Source: an uncultured Pelagibacteraceae bacterium (lineage in GTDB: Bacteria > Pseudomonadota > Alphaproteobacteria > Pelagibacterales > Pelagibacteraceae). Taken from it: a stretch of 48,718 nt of DNA. Numbering within the stretch: the stretch's first letter is position 1; each line of letters begins with the position of its first letter. The position numbers were made by a program, and so were the translations under genes. Positions 23,049-32,437 of the stretch are shown here, piece by piece. The notes under the pieces were generated by a model, which did not search any database, was not told the origin of the DNA, and saw only the letters and a program-made list of their open reading frames with translations. The stretch lies in contig CACOQC010000006.1 of assembly GCA_902629215.1 (NCBI GenBank), forward strand, positions 1 through 48,718, given 5' to 3'.

Positions 23049-24358
23049 TTATTTAGATTTTTATAAATTGGAAAATTAGAACATAAATCAACAACTTCGT
23101 TTCGTACTTCACTTTCCACTTTACTATTGTCATCTGGATTTTCAGATAATCCTTTAATTACTTTAGTTATCAGGTTTCCAACTTTTTCAAATTCTTTTAA
23201 ACCAAATCCTCTTGTTGTTGCTGCTTGAGAACCCAGTCTGATACCTGAGGTAATCATAGGTTTTTCAGTATCAAAAGGTATTCCATTTTTATTACAAGTG
23301 ATATTTGCTCTACATAAACTTTCTGAAGCTAAATTTCCTTTTACATTAAATGGTCTCAAATCAACTAACATTAAATGTGTATCTGTGCCACCAGAGTAAA
23401 TTTTAAATCCATTGTTTTTAAGAGTCTCAGCTAATATTTTAGCGTTTGCTAAAACATTTTTTATATAAGTTTGAAACTCAGGTTTTAATGCTTCAAAAAA
23501 ACCAGCTGCTTTTGCTGCAATTATATGCATCAAAGGTCCTCCTTGGTATCCTGGAAAAACTGCTGTATCAAATTTTTTTCCTAAATCAGCATCATTAGAC
23601 AAAATTATTCCACCTCTTGCACTTCTAAAAACTTTATGTGTTGTAGAAGTTACTACATGTGCATAATCACACGGGTTAGGATAACCTTTTCCAGCCACCA
23701 AACCTGAAAAATGCGCCATATCAACCATTAGATATGCTCCAACCTTATCAGCTATTTCTCTAAATCTCTTAAAATCAATTACTCTTGAGTAAGCGCTACC
23801 ACCAGCAATAATAAGTTTAGGTTTATGTTCTAAAGCAAGTTTCTCAACGTTATCATAATCAATGAGTTCAGATTTTTTGTCGACATCATAACTAATAGCA
23901 TTAAACCATTTACCAGACATTGAAATTTTTAAACCATGAGTAATATGACCACCAGAGTTTAGGCTCATTCCCATAAATGTATCATTTGGTTTTAATAAAG
24001 CTAAGAACACGGCACCATTAGCTTGTGCTCCTGAATGAGGTTGTACATTTGCATATTTACAATTAAATAGTTTCTTAATTCTTTCTAAAGCCAATTGTTC
24101 TGCAACGTCAACATGCTCACAACCATTATAATATCTTTTGCCAGGATAACCTTCGGCATATTTATTTGTTAGAACTGAACCTTGTGCTTCTAATACTGCC
24201 TGAGAAACTATATTTTCTGAAGCTATAAGTTCTATGTGATTTTGTTGTCTTATCAATTCATCATTAATTGCTTTAAATAAATCAGGATCAGATTTTGAGA
24301 GACTTTGTTCAAAAAAGTCCTGATAATTTGAATTTAAATATTTTTGTTCACTAGACAT
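23045..24358 (-). CDS. glyA: Serine hydroxymethyltransferase
   Basis: This 437-residue PLP enzyme has [40 protein letters not shown] and the PLP-lysine segment [16 protein letters not shown] (about residues 233-248). It interconverts serine and glycine with tetrahydrofolate and is the main source of methylene-THF. Together with sarcosine oxidase, also in this window, it connects glycine, serine and one-carbon metabolism. Sequence and length are standard. nrdR follows with a 4-base overlap. Confidence 0.97.
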   Translation of the reverse strand: MSSEQKYLNSNYQDFFEQSLSKSDPDLFKAINDELIRQQNHIELIASENIVSQAVLEAQGSVLTNKYAEGYPGKRYYNGCEHVDVAEQLALERIKKLFNCKYANVQPHSGAQANGAVFLALLKPNDTFMGMSLNSGGHITHGLKISMSGKWFNAISYDVDKKSELIDYDNVEKLALEHKPKLIIAGGSAYSRVIDFKRFREIADKVGAYLMVDMAHFSGLVAGKGYPNPCDYAHVVTSTTHKVFRSARGGIILSNDADLGKKFDTAVFPGYQGGPLMHIIAAKAAGFFEALKPEFQTYIKNVLANAKILAETLKNNGFKIYSGGTDTHLMLVDLRPFNVKGNLASESLCRANITCNKNGIPFDTEKPMITSGIRLGSQAATTRGFGLKEFEKVGNLITKVIKGLSENPDDNSKVESEVRNEVVDLCSNFPIYKNLNK

Positions 24359-24363
24359 TATTC

Positions 24364-24789
24364 TTATATATTTTTTACTCTTTTTTTATGTCTACCACCT
24401 TCAAATTTTGTATTTATAAAAGTATCAATACACTTAAAAGCGATATTTTTTTTTGTTAATCTAGATCCTAATGTAATAATATTTGCGTTGTTATGCAATC
24501 TAGATAATTTTGTATTTTTTATTGAATAACACACTGCAGCTCTTATTTTTTTATGCCTATTAGCCGCCATTGACATACCCATACCTGAACCACAAACAAG
24601 AATTCCCATATTTTTACTACTTTTTGAAACTTTCTTGCAAAGTTTATGAGCATAATCAGGATAGTTGACAGAAATATTTTGGTCATGTGTTCCCAAGTCT
24701 TCAAACTTATATTTATTGAGAAAATTAATTTTTATTTGTTCTTTAAGTTTATATCCAGCGTGATCAGATGAAATAAATATTTTTTTCAA
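24364..24789 (-). CDS. rpiB: Ribose-5-phosphate isomerase B
   Basis: This 141-residue protein of the RpiB/LacAB family starts [18 protein letters not shown], a phosphate- and base-binding segment. It shows [13 protein letters not shown] and [20 protein letters not shown], with the catalytic cysteine in VCGSG and the anion hole behind it. It interconverts ribose 5-phosphate and ribulose 5-phosphate. rpiB upstream of glyA is frequent in alphaproteobacteria. The ATG follows the oxygenase gene by one base. Confidence 0.93.
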   Translation of the reverse strand: MKKIFISSDHAGYKLKEQIKINFLNKYKFEDLGTHDQNISVNYPDYAHKLCKKVSKSSKNMGILVCGSGMGMSMAANRHKKIRAAVCYSIKNTKLSRLHNNANIITLGSRLTKKNIAFKCIDTFINTKFEGGRHKKRVKNI

Positions 24790-24790
24790 A

Positions 24791-25381
24791 TTAATTAAAT
24801 TTGTGATCTAACACACATGCCACAAGGTGAATTCTATTTTCTTCACCACCATTAAAAGCATTATGATATTTAGTATTATTTGTTATCCAAACGGAACCAT
24901 CAGCTGGTAAATGTTTTGCAATATTATCGATTACCATTATAGCCCCTGGATTTGTAATTATTGGAATATGTAATCTAGGTTCAGGATCTCTATGCCAGCT
25001 CAAGGTTGATCTTGGTTGTTTAAGAAGAATTCTAATTCTACCTAATTTATATTTTGATGACAAAACATCATAAACTTCTTTAAAATAAGTATTCTTATAA
25101 TCTTCAATAAATTCTGAATAAGCCGACTCATCTATCTTTTCATCTCTGATTACTTCTTTTCCTGTCGCATCAGGTTTTGTCCAAAAAACGCCTCTTGCTT
25201 TGTGTCCCTTGATTGACTCGGGGTCACCAGGAATTTGAGTTAAAGAAATAGCACCAAAATTTGAAATTCCTTCAGGTCCACTAAAATCTTTAATTTTAAG
25301 TATCTCCTTATAAGCTTTTTTCAGCTCATCGATGTCAAATTTGACATCCTGTTTTTGAAAATCATTAAAATTTAAATCCAT
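24791..25381 (-). CDS. Aspartyl/asparaginyl beta-hydroxylase-like 2-oxoglutarate oxygenase
   Basis: This 196-residue soluble protein has the double-stranded beta-helix core. The iron-binding HxD is in LSWHRDPEPRLHIPI, and the distal histidine, then arginine, are in YHNAFNGGEENRIHLVA. This matches the aspartyl/asparaginyl beta-hydroxylase branch of Fe(II)/2-oxoglutarate oxygenases. There is no membrane anchor or TPR region. The substrate is unknown; it may be a protein or a free metabolite. It heads the minus-strand run of rpiB, glyA and nrdR, and is divergent from hemB with 72 bases between, which must hold both promoters. Confidence 0.8.
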   Translation of the reverse strand: MDLNFNDFQKQDVKFDIDELKKAYKEILKIKDFSGPEGISNFGAISLTQIPGDPESIKGHKARGVFWTKPDATGKEVIRDEKIDESAYSEFIEDYKNTYFKEVYDVLSSKYKLGRIRILLKQPRSTLSWHRDPEPRLHIPIITNPGAIMVIDNIAKHLPADGSVWITNNTKYHNAFNGGEENRIHLVACVLDHKFN

Positions 25382-25453
25382 AAGATTGTTTAATATCTTT
25401 TTTAAGTTATATTTGTATATAACATTTGTCGCATATTATAAATAAATTTTAAA

Positions 25454-26443
25454 ATGATTACAGGAAAATTTCCAAGTTTGAGACTTAGACGCAGTCGAAT
25501 GTACGATTGGTCGAGAAGACTTGTTGAGGAAAACAATTTAATTTCTAGTGATTTTATATTGCCAATTTTTTTAATTGAGGGATCGAATAAAAAGCAACCA
25601 ATAAAATCAATGCCAGGTGTTTACCGTTACACAATTGATAAATTAGGAGTCGTAATAGACCGAGCAATAAAGAATAAATTACCTACGGTTGCATTATTTC
25701 CTTATACTAAAAAAAAGAAAAAGAATTATTTAGGTACAGAAGCATTAAATGAAGATAATCTTGTTTGTAGAGCAATAAGGTTTATAAAAAAAAGATATAA
25801 AAATCAAATTGGAATAATGTGCGATGTAGCCTTAGATCCTTATACTTCTCATGGGCATGATGGTTTGATAAATTCAGGAGTTGTCTTAAATGATGAGACA
25901 GTAAAAATTTTAGTTGATCAGTCTTTACTTCAAGCTGAAATGGGTTGTGATATATTAGCTCCATCAGACATGATGGATGGTCGAATAGGTAAAATTAGAA
26001 ATGCTTTAGATAAAAATGGTTATCAAATGACACAAATTTTATCTTATGCTGTTAAGTATGCTTCTAATTTTTATGGACCTTTTAGAGATGCAGTTGGATC
26101 AAAAGGACTTTTAAGAGGTAATAAAAAAAATTATCAAATGGATTTCAAAAACAATAATGAAGCACTTAGAGAGGTATCATTAGACATTAAAGAAGGTGCA
26201 GATATGATATTAGTAAAACCAGGTTTACCCTATCTAGATATAATAAAATTAGTAAAAGATAATTTCAAAATTCCTGTTTTAGCATATCAAGTTTCAGGCG
26301 AATATAGTTTAATAGAAAATGGAATAAAAAATAAACTATTTGATAAAAATATTGTTATAGAAAGTTTAATTTCTTTTAAACGAGCCGGTGCCAACGCTAT
26401 TATTAGTTATTATGCTGATAGAATAGATAAAATTTTGAAATAA
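25454..26443 (+). CDS. hemB: Delta-aminolevulinic acid dehydratase (porphobilinogen synthase)
   Basis: This 329-residue protein condenses two 5-aminolevulinates to porphobilinogen in tetrapyrrole synthesis. The metal region reads MCDVALDPYTSHGHDGL, the aspartate-rich, non-zinc version seen in many alphaproteobacteria and in Pseudomonas, rather than the cysteine-rich zinc site. The first Schiff-base lysine lies in the RGNKKNYQMDF area and the second in ADMILVKPGLPYLDI. LRRSRMYDWSRRLVEENN is a typical start. The stop abuts the convergent recO stop. Confidence 0.97.
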   Translation: MITGKFPSLRLRRSRMYDWSRRLVEENNLISSDFILPIFLIEGSNKKQPIKSMPGVYRYTIDKLGVVIDRAIKNKLPTVALFPYTKKKKKNYLGTEALNEDNLVCRAIRFIKKRYKNQIGIMCDVALDPYTSHGHDGLINSGVVLNDETVKILVDQSLLQAEMGCDILAPSDMMDGRIGKIRNALDKNGYQMTQILSYAVKYASNFYGPFRDAVGSKGLLRGNKKNYQMDFKNNNEALREVSLDIKEGADMILVKPGLPYLDIIKLVKDNFKIPVLAYQVSGEYSLIENGIKNKLFDKNIVIESLISFKRAGANAIISYYADRIDKILK

Positions 26444-27124
26444 TTATTTAAGTGTATTTAAAAAATTTATTCTGCTTATAGGTTGGCTCAAGTTATTAGG
26501 TTTCAATATTGTTTTTTCTAGATAACTATTAATCAGATTAAGTCCATCTATTAAAATATTTAAGTTTTCCTCATTATAATTTTTATCGATTAAAAAATTA
26601 GGTATTATCTTATTTTCGTGAGCAGATTTTGTAATATATCTTAATTCATTATTTATAATTTTTTTATCAACTAATTTATTTAATTCTAAATCATATCCTA
26701 AATTTTTGAATAGTTCTAATTCCCAAAAAATATATTCCCTTATCCAATTTTTAGATTTTAATATAAGATAAAAATTATTAAGTAATTCAAAAATATTTAT
26801 ATTTTTTTGCAAATCAGCTGTGAGAATTTTAATTAAATGCATTGTCGAAATAATACAAGATAACTTTTTTTTATCATCAAAGAAAATTGGAGATAAGGCC
26901 TCAAGTATTTCAATTTTGAAATAACCAATTTTATTTTCTGATTTAGAATTGTAATTGACATAAATTTTGTTTCCAACTTGTAGATAATTTCTAATTTTTT
27001 TTGAAGTTCCTCCAAAAATAATTCCAGAAACTTTTCCATTTTCTTTTGTGAAAATTTCACAAATAATAGAATTTTCATTATATTTACTTTTTGAGAGTAA
27101 AAAACCTATATCATCCCACATCAT
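26444..27124 (-). CDS. recO: DNA repair protein RecO
   Basis: This 226-residue protein has the N-terminal OB-fold start MWDDIGFLLSKSKYNENS, which continues ICEIFTKENGKVSGIIFGG. The helical C-terminal domain includes REYIFWELELFKNLGYDLE. RecO loads RecA on SSB-coated DNA with RecR. The zinc-finger cysteines of some RecO proteins are absent. Starting from Met1 or Met2 would change only one residue. It follows rnc directly after 2 bases, whereas era usually separates these two genes. Confidence 0.88.
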   Translation of the reverse strand: MMWDDIGFLLSKSKYNENSIICEIFTKENGKVSGIIFGGTSKKIRNYLQVGNKIYVNYNSKSENKIGYFKIEILEALSPIFFDDKKKLSCIISTMHLIKILTADLQKNINIFELLNNFYLILKSKNWIREYIFWELELFKNLGYDLELNKLVDKKIINNELRYITKSAHENKIIPNFLIDKNYNEENLNILIDGLNLINSYLEKTILKPNNLSQPISRINFLNTLK

Positions 27125-27126
27125 AA

Positions 27127-27789
27127 TTATTTAATGTTTCTTAAACATTCATTTGCAGCATTTTGCTCTGCTTCCTTTTTAGATTTTCCTTCAGAAAAAT
27201 AAAATTTCGTATTAATAAGTTTTACAGCAACCTTAAAGATAGGTTTATGTCTTGGTCCAGTATTAGAAATCATTTTATATATAGGTAACTTCTTAAATCT
27301 TTTTAATGAATATTCTTGTAATTTAGTTTTTGCATCTATTTGTGTAATAATACTATTTTTAATATGATCGGACCATAGGTTTAATATTAGCTTCTCAACA
27401 ATATTGAAACCTTTATCTAGATAAATTGACCCAATTAGAGCCTCACAACTATCAGCTATAACTTTATCTTCAACAATATTTTTTTTTGTCTTAACATTCA
27501 AGGTCAGAATAAATTTTTGTAGATCGATTTTTTTTGCTATTTCCAAACATGTTTTCTTATTTACTAATGAGGCATATTTCTTATCTAAAATACCCTCTTT
27601 TTCATCAGGGTAAATTTCTAAAAGTTTTTTTGCTATTACTAATCCTAAGACGCGATCACCTAAAAATTCAATTTTTTCGTTATTAATATTTTTGTCAAAA
27701 CTTTTGTGTGTTAAAGATCTTATTAAAAGATCTTTATCTTTAAAATTAATTTTTATTTTTTTTTCAAGTATACGATAATCAATTTTCAT
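27127..27789 (-). CDS. rnc: Ribonuclease III
   Basis: This 220-residue protein has the RNase III domain signature NEKIEFLGDRVLGLVIAKKL (about residues 37-56) and the second acidic cluster DSCEALIGSIYLDKG. A C-terminal double-stranded RNA-binding domain begins with TKLQEYSLKRFKKLPIYK and ends GKSKKEAEQNAANECL. It processes rRNA precursors and cleaves duplex RNA. Its start overlaps the lepB stop by one base. The lepB-rnc order is conserved. Confidence 0.95.
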   Translation of the reverse strand: MKIDYRILEKKIKINFKDKDLLIRSLTHKSFDKNINNEKIEFLGDRVLGLVIAKKLLEIYPDEKEGILDKKYASLVNKKTCLEIAKKIDLQKFILTLNVKTKKNIVEDKVIADSCEALIGSIYLDKGFNIVEKLILNLWSDHIKNSIITQIDAKTKLQEYSLKRFKKLPIYKMISNTGPRHKPIFKVAVKLINTKFYFSEGKSKKEAEQNAANECLRNIK

Positions 27790-28523
27790 TAAGAAATTTT
27801 TTTAAAGAATCTGTTAAATCTTAAAGATTTTTTCCATTTCCAAAATGCAAATATACTTCCTATTGATTTATCTGATGAAAAAAATATAAATTGTGCTTTT
27901 CCTACAAGATTATCTTTATGCACATATCCAACACTAGATAGATATCTGCTATCTTTAGAGCAATCTCTATTATCTCCTAAAAAAAAATAATGATTTTCAG
28001 GTACAATAAATTTGTCCGAGTTTTCTAATGTGTTTTTATCAAGATATACTGCTTTGTATTTTTTTCCATTATTTAAAGTCTCCTCAAAAGTTAAGACTTT
28101 AATATTTCTATTTCCACAAAAAATTTGATCATCATTTGAAATTTTAGATCTTATAATTTCTGAATTATTTAAATACAGGTTTGAATCTATAAATTGAATT
28201 TCATCACCAGGTAAACCTATTAATCTTTTTATATAATCTGTTCTATTGTCAGCTGGTGTTTTAAATACAACAACATCACCTCTTTTTGGCTCTTTAGAAA
28301 TGAATCTGCCTTGAAATAATGGTGGACTAAATGGAAAAGAATGTTTGCTATACCCATAAGAGTATTTTGTAACAAAAATTCTATCACCAACTAATAAATT
28401 TGGTTCCATTGAAGATGAAGGTATATAAAAGGGTTGAATTAATAGTGATCTAATTATTATTGCTATTATTAGTGCATAAAATAAAGTTTTTATATTTTCG
28501 ATAATTGAATTCTTATTAAGCAT
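27789..28523 (-). CDS. lepB: Signal peptidase I
   Basis: This 244-residue protein has one N-terminal membrane segment (about 12-28) and then the serine box IPSSSMEPNLLVGDRI with Ser38 as nucleophile. The catalytic lysine lies in TDYIKRLIGLPGDEI. FLGDNRDCSKDSRY is box E. It cleaves signal peptides on the outer face of the inner membrane; the substrates within this window include the secreted Slt and binding protein. It overlaps acpS and rnc by one base on each side. Confidence 0.95.
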   Translation of the reverse strand: MLNKNSIIENIKTLFYALIIAIIIRSLLIQPFYIPSSSMEPNLLVGDRIFVTKYSYGYSKHSFPFSPPLFQGRFISKEPKRGDVVVFKTPADNRTDYIKRLIGLPGDEIQFIDSNLYLNNSEIIRSKISNDDQIFCGNRNIKVLTFEETLNNGKKYKAVYLDKNTLENSDKFIVPENHYFFLGDNRDCSKDSRYLSSVGYVHKDNLVGKAQFIFFSSDKSIGSIFAFWKWKKSLRFNRFFKKIS

Positions 28524-28909
28524 TATTTTTTTTGTAAAATTGTAAAAGCTATTGAGTAATCCTTTTCATCAGAAATGGAAAGAAACAAATTGAAACTGCT
28601 GATTTTAAATGTTTTTTTAATGATAGTGTCTATTTTTCTTGATTTTGAATAAAATGGTTTTCCTTTCTTATCATTCAATATTTCTATGTCTTTAAAATTT
28701 AAATTATTTCTAAAACCAGTCCCAAGAGATTTAGCCAATGCTTCTTTAGCAGCAAATCTTTTTGAAAAATAATTAATTTTATTTGAAATATTTTTGGAAG
28801 TTTTGATTTCATTTTGACTAAAAGTTCTTGATAAAAACAATTTGTTTTTAATCAAAGTTTTAATGCGTTTATTTTTAACAATATCAACTCCAATACCCAA
28901 TATCTTCAT
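28523..28909 (-). CDS. acpS: Holo-[acyl-carrier-protein] synthase
   Basis: This 128-residue protein transfers phosphopantetheine from CoA to acyl carrier protein. It has the magnesium-binding ILGIGVDIVKNKRI start and the KRFAAKEALAKSLGTGF motif, followed by KDIEILNDKKGKPF and FNLFLSISDEKDYSIAF with the conserved S-x-S-D/H region. It forms a tight pdxJ-acpS-lepB run; the gap to pdxJ is one base. Confidence 0.93.
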   Translation of the reverse strand: MKILGIGVDIVKNKRIKTLIKNKLFLSRTFSQNEIKTSKNISNKINYFSKRFAAKEALAKSLGTGFRNNLNFKDIEILNDKKGKPFYSKSRKIDTIIKKTFKISSFNLFLSISDEKDYSIAFTILQKK

Positions 28910-28910
28910 A

Positions 28911-29633
28911 CTATTTCTTCTTTATGATATTTCTGAATCTTTTAATAACTTTAGGTAAACCTTCAAAAATAGACTCCCCAATTAAAAAATGACCGATATT
29001 AAATTCTTCTATTTCATTAATTCTTGATAAATATCTTGTTGTTTTATAATCGAGACCATGACCCGCATGAACTTCTAAATTATTATTACTTGCATATATA
29101 GAGCACTTTTTAATTCTTTTTAATTCTTTGTTAAATTTTTTTTTTGATTTTACTAAATTAGCTAACTTTCCAGTATGTATTTCAATACAATTAGTTTTTA
29201 ATTCTATTGAAGTTTTTACATCATTTAAAGATGGATTAATAAATAGGCTTGTTCTGATTTTCTTTTTTTTTAATTTATTAATAATTTTTTTTAACTTGTT
29301 TTTATTTTTATTTAAATTTAATCCACCCTCAGTGGTTATTTCTTTTCTATTTTCAGGGACAATACATATAAAATCGGGTTTAAATTGTATTGCTTTTTTA
29401 ACAATCTGTGAATTAGTTGATATTTCTAAATTTACTAACACATTTTTGATTGAACATATTTTTTTTGCATCAAGGTCATTGATATGTCTTCTATCTTCTC
29501 TCAGATGAATTGTTATAGAGTCTGCGCCAGAATTTTTAACAAATTTAGCTGCAAAAACTGGGTCAGGATGCAATTCACCACGAGCATTTCTTAAAGTAGC
29601 TATATGATCAATATTTACACCTAATCTTTTCAC
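28911..29633 (-). CDS. pdxJ: Pyridoxine 5'-phosphate synthase
   Basis: This 240-residue TIM-barrel protein starts KRLGVNIDHIATLRNARG, continues HPDPVFAAKFVKNSGADSIT and then IHLREDRRHINDLD; near the end comes LEVHAGHGLDYKTT. It makes pyridoxine 5'-phosphate from 3-amino-2-oxopropyl phosphate and deoxyxylulose phosphate, so vitamin B6 is made by the DXP-dependent route. It overlaps the end of pyrE by 4 bases. Confidence 0.96.
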   Translation of the reverse strand: MKRLGVNIDHIATLRNARGELHPDPVFAAKFVKNSGADSITIHLREDRRHINDLDAKKICSIKNVLVNLEISTNSQIVKKAIQFKPDFICIVPENRKEITTEGGLNLNKNKNKLKKIINKLKKKKIRTSLFINPSLNDVKTSIELKTNCIEIHTGKLANLVKSKKKFNKELKRIKKCSIYASNNNLEVHAGHGLDYKTTRYLSRINEIEEFNIGHFLIGESIFEGLPKVIKRFRNIIKKK

Positions 29634-30217
29634 TTAATAAATCTACTTCCAGGAGTTGTTATTGGTATCAACTTTAAATTTTTTGGTATCTTATTTTTTT
29701 TATAAGTTGGTACGTTTATCTTAAGATGTGAAACAATTTCTTTTTTTATTTTTAAAGACTTTTTTGACGATCTATCTATGATTGCAGCAAAGCCTACTAA
29801 TGATGCTTTAGACTTTTTAATTAATTTCACACATTCCAAACATGATTTACCTGTAGTGATTACATCTTCAATGATTAAAACCTTTGAACCTTTTTTAATT
29901 TTAAATCCTCTTCTTAAAACAAACTTTCCATTAACCCTTTCACAAAAAATTGTTTCTTTTTTTAAAAGTCTACCTATTTCGTATCCAATTATAATTCCTC
30001 CCATTGCTGGGGCTAAAATTAAATCAAACTTTTTAAATTTTTTTTTGATTTTACTAGCTAATGATTTACATATTTTTTCTGCTTTAGAGGGAAAACTTAA
30101 AAGTTTTGCGCATTGAATATATTTAGGAGAATGTAAACCTGAGGATAAAACAAAATGACCTTCTAATAAAGCATCAGTCTTTCTTAAAATATTTAAGGAT
30201 TTTTTGAGTGAAAGCAT
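29630..30217 (-). CDS. pyrE: Orotate phosphoribosyltransferase
   Basis: This 195-residue protein has the PRPP-binding loop KVLIIEDVITTGKSC (about residues 112-126) and DLILAPAMGGIIIGYEIGR. It joins orotate to PRPP in pyrimidine synthesis. GHFVLSSGLHSPKYIQ is a family-specific N-terminal segment. The annotated start lies inside spoT, overlapping it by 44 bases; no later Met would preserve the first helix LKKSLNILRKTDALLEG, so I keep it. Confidence 0.94.
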   Translation of the reverse strand: MLSLKKSLNILRKTDALLEGHFVLSSGLHSPKYIQCAKLLSFPSKAEKICKSLASKIKKKFKKFDLILAPAMGGIIIGYEIGRLLKKETIFCERVNGKFVLRRGFKIKKGSKVLIIEDVITTGKSCLECVKLIKKSKASLVGFAAIIDRSSKKSLKIKKEIVSHLKINVPTYKKNKIPKNLKLIPITTPGSRFIK

Positions 30218-31919
30218 TTCTTTTATCTTCGTGTCTAATTATTTTAAATTTTATACCTTTTTGTTTAAGCTCTGCAATAAAATTAGTAAAATTTTTAAGA
30301 TCTCTTATAATTAACTGAAACTTAAAATTTATATAATTAGGGTTTTTTCCAGCCATTACTAGATTAGAAATATTCAATTTATGATCACCAATTAATGAGC
30401 TCACATTTCCTAATTGACCTGGTTTATCAGGTAAAGAAATCCATAATGTGGTATTATATTTCTTTACTCTTTCCTCTTTTTTTTCACCTTTGTCGTGCCA
30501 ATATCTTCTTATTGCAGCTCTTGCTTTACCAGTTTTAGTTGTTGGTATCCAGTGTAATGAAGGTGATTGTTTTTTTGAAGTAATAATTTTTATTCTATCA
30601 CCGTTTCTTAAAATAGTTTGAAGCTCACTTTTATTACCATTAATTTCACAACCAATTGCAGTGTCACCTATCTTCGTATGAACAGCATAGGCAAAATCAA
30701 TTGCTGTTGCATCTTTTGGCAATTTAATTACAGAGCCTTTTGGAGTAAAACAAAATACATTTTCTTGAAACATCTGTAACTTAGTATATTCATATGAATG
30801 TTCTGGATTTTCATTTTTTTCGATAATTTCCACTAGATCCTTAAGCCAGTCATATTCTTTCCATGTTAAAGAATTAAATTTTTCTGATGATTTATATTGC
30901 CAATGAGAAGCTATACCTCTTTCTGCAAAGTCATGCATATCATTAGTTCTAATTTGAACTTCTATTGGTTTTTTATATGAGCCAATTACTGCAGTATGAA
31001 TAGATTTATAACCGTTAATTTTAGGTGAAGATATATAATCTTTAAATTTACCAGGTATACAATTATATTCTTTATGAAGAACACCTAAAGTTTTATAGCA
31101 ATCATCAATATTTTCTAAAATTATTCGAAAACCAATTATGTCAGTTATTTGTTCTAACGACACTCGTTTTTTTTGTACTTTTCTCCATATTGAAAAAGGA
31201 GTTTTTTCTCTTCCATGAATTTCAGATCTTATATTATTTTTATTTAATATATTTGTTATTTCACTAGAGAGTGTTTCAAAAATATCTTTTTTATCTAATT
31301 TTATTTCATCTAGTCTATTTTGTATTAATAATCTTGCTTCATTGTTTAAAACTTCAAAAGATAAATCTTCTAACTCATCTCTAATTCTATGCATCCCCAT
31401 CCTATCTGCAAGAGGAGCATAAATTTCCATTGTTTCTTGGGCAATTCTTTTTCTTTTTTCTTCCTTTGTGATTGCTTTAATCGTTCTCATATTATGTAAA
31501 CGATCAGCAATTTTTACTAGCAAAACTCTAATATCTTTTGAGGTAGCTAAGATTAATTTTCTAAAATTTTCAGCTTTAGAGTTAGCAGTTGCAGTATTTT
31601 CTAAAACAGATATTTTGGTAACACCATCGACTAAATCTGCAACTTCATTTCCAAATTCACCTTTAATAGTCTCGTAGGTAGCAAAAGTATCTTCTATAGT
31701 ATCATGTAATAAACCTGTTGTTATTGTTGCACTATCTAATTTCAAATCGGTTAGAATATTGGCTACTTCAATGGGATGAACAGAATAAGGATCTCCTGAA
31801 GCTCTTTTTTGATTACTATGAGCTTTAACTGCAAAATCATAGGCTTTGTTTAACTTTTCAGGATTTAAAAACTTATTGTAAACTTTTACTTTATTTATTA
31901 AATCTTCAGAATTTAGCAT
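30174..31919 (-). CDS. spoT: Bifunctional (p)ppGpp synthetase/hydrolase, shortened C-terminal region
   Basis: Domains in order: HD hydrolase (about 25-160) with RASGDPYSVHPIEVA, GLLHDTIEDT and KIADRLHNMRTI; synthetase (about 225-345) with DIIGFRIILEN, SPKINGYKSIHTAV and EVQIRTNDMHDFAERG; TGS (about 385-450) with CFTPKGSVIKLPKDATAIDF; and a C-terminal ACT (about 500-575). Both catalytic signatures look intact, so it should make and degrade (p)ppGpp. At 581 residues it is far shorter than the 700-plus of SpoT/Rel. The loss falls between TGKARAAIRRYWHDKG and the ACT domain, removing most of the helical and zinc-finger/RIS region. Confidence 0.93.
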   Translation of the reverse strand: MLNSEDLINKVKVYNKFLNPEKLNKAYDFAVKAHSNQKRASGDPYSVHPIEVANILTDLKLDSATITTGLLHDTIEDTFATYETIKGEFGNEVADLVDGVTKISVLENTATANSKAENFRKLILATSKDIRVLLVKIADRLHNMRTIKAITKEEKRKRIAQETMEIYAPLADRMGMHRIRDELEDLSFEVLNNEARLLIQNRLDEIKLDKKDIFETLSSEITNILNKNNIRSEIHGREKTPFSIWRKVQKKRVSLEQITDIIGFRIILENIDDCYKTLGVLHKEYNCIPGKFKDYISSPKINGYKSIHTAVIGSYKKPIEVQIRTNDMHDFAERGIASHWQYKSSEKFNSLTWKEYDWLKDLVEIIEKNENPEHSYEYTKLQMFQENVFCFTPKGSVIKLPKDATAIDFAYAVHTKIGDTAIGCEINGNKSELQTILRNGDRIKIITSKKQSPSLHWIPTTKTGKARAAIRRYWHDKGEKKEERVKKYNTTLWISLPDKPGQLGNVSSLIGDHKLNISNLVMAGKNPNYINFKFQLIIRDLKNFTNFIAELKQKGIKFKIIRHEDKRNAFTQKILKYFKKD

Positions 31920-31939
31920 GGTCTTATTATATCACTAAT

Positions 31940-32437
31940 TTAGATTTGTTTAATAGATCTTAAATCTTTATTTGATAATGATAATATAAGTTTTTTGATA
32001 GGCTGTTTTAAAATTGGGTGTTTCCAATCTTTATTTAGCTCATACAATGGTAAAAGCACAAAGTTTCTTTCATGCATTCTTGGGTGTGGCAAAATAATCT
32101 TCCCTTTTAATTTCTGATTATAATAATCAATAATGTCTATATCACATTCACGAGGAGCATTTTTTGATTTTTTTTTTCTACCGAGGTCAATTTCAATTTT
32201 TTTACAAGTATCAATCAATGTTAAAGGTGATAAGTTTGAAGAAATTTCTAAAATTATATTGAAAAACTTTGGTTTGTTCGGGTTTGGCCATGACAAACTT
32301 TCGTATATATTTGATGATTTATGTATTCTAATATCATTTTGAATTAATTTAAATTTAGCAAGTTCAATATTTTTTCTTCTATTTCCTAAATTAGAACCTA
32401 TTCCTAGATAAATAGTGTTAACTAGATTTTCTGACAT
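31940..32437 (-). CDS. folK: 2-amino-4-hydroxy-6-hydroxymethyldihydropteridine pyrophosphokinase
   Basis: I place the start at ATG 32437 ([19 protein letters not shown]), about 165 residues, which puts the family's first strand at the N-terminus. The longer open frame to 32491 runs into smpB. Conserved parts are [36 protein letters not shown] and the magnesium/ATP site [12 protein letters not shown], then [19 protein letters not shown]. It activates the pterin for folate synthesis. The overlap with smpB is 20 bases. Confidence 0.9.
   Translation of the reverse strand: MSENLVNTIYLGIGSNLGNRRKNIELAKFKLIQNDIRIHKSSNIYESLSWPNPNKPKFFNIILEISSNLSPLTLIDTCKKIEIDLGRKKKSKNAPRECDIDIIDYYNQKLKGKIILPHPRMHERNFVLLPLYELNKDWKHPILKQPIKKLILSLSNKDLRSIKQI

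Noticed and set aside
29128-29508. 126-codon plus-strand ORF inside pdxJ
   Set aside because: It is antisense to a clear pdxJ, and its phenylalanine-rich composition reflects the complement of lysine-rich codons.
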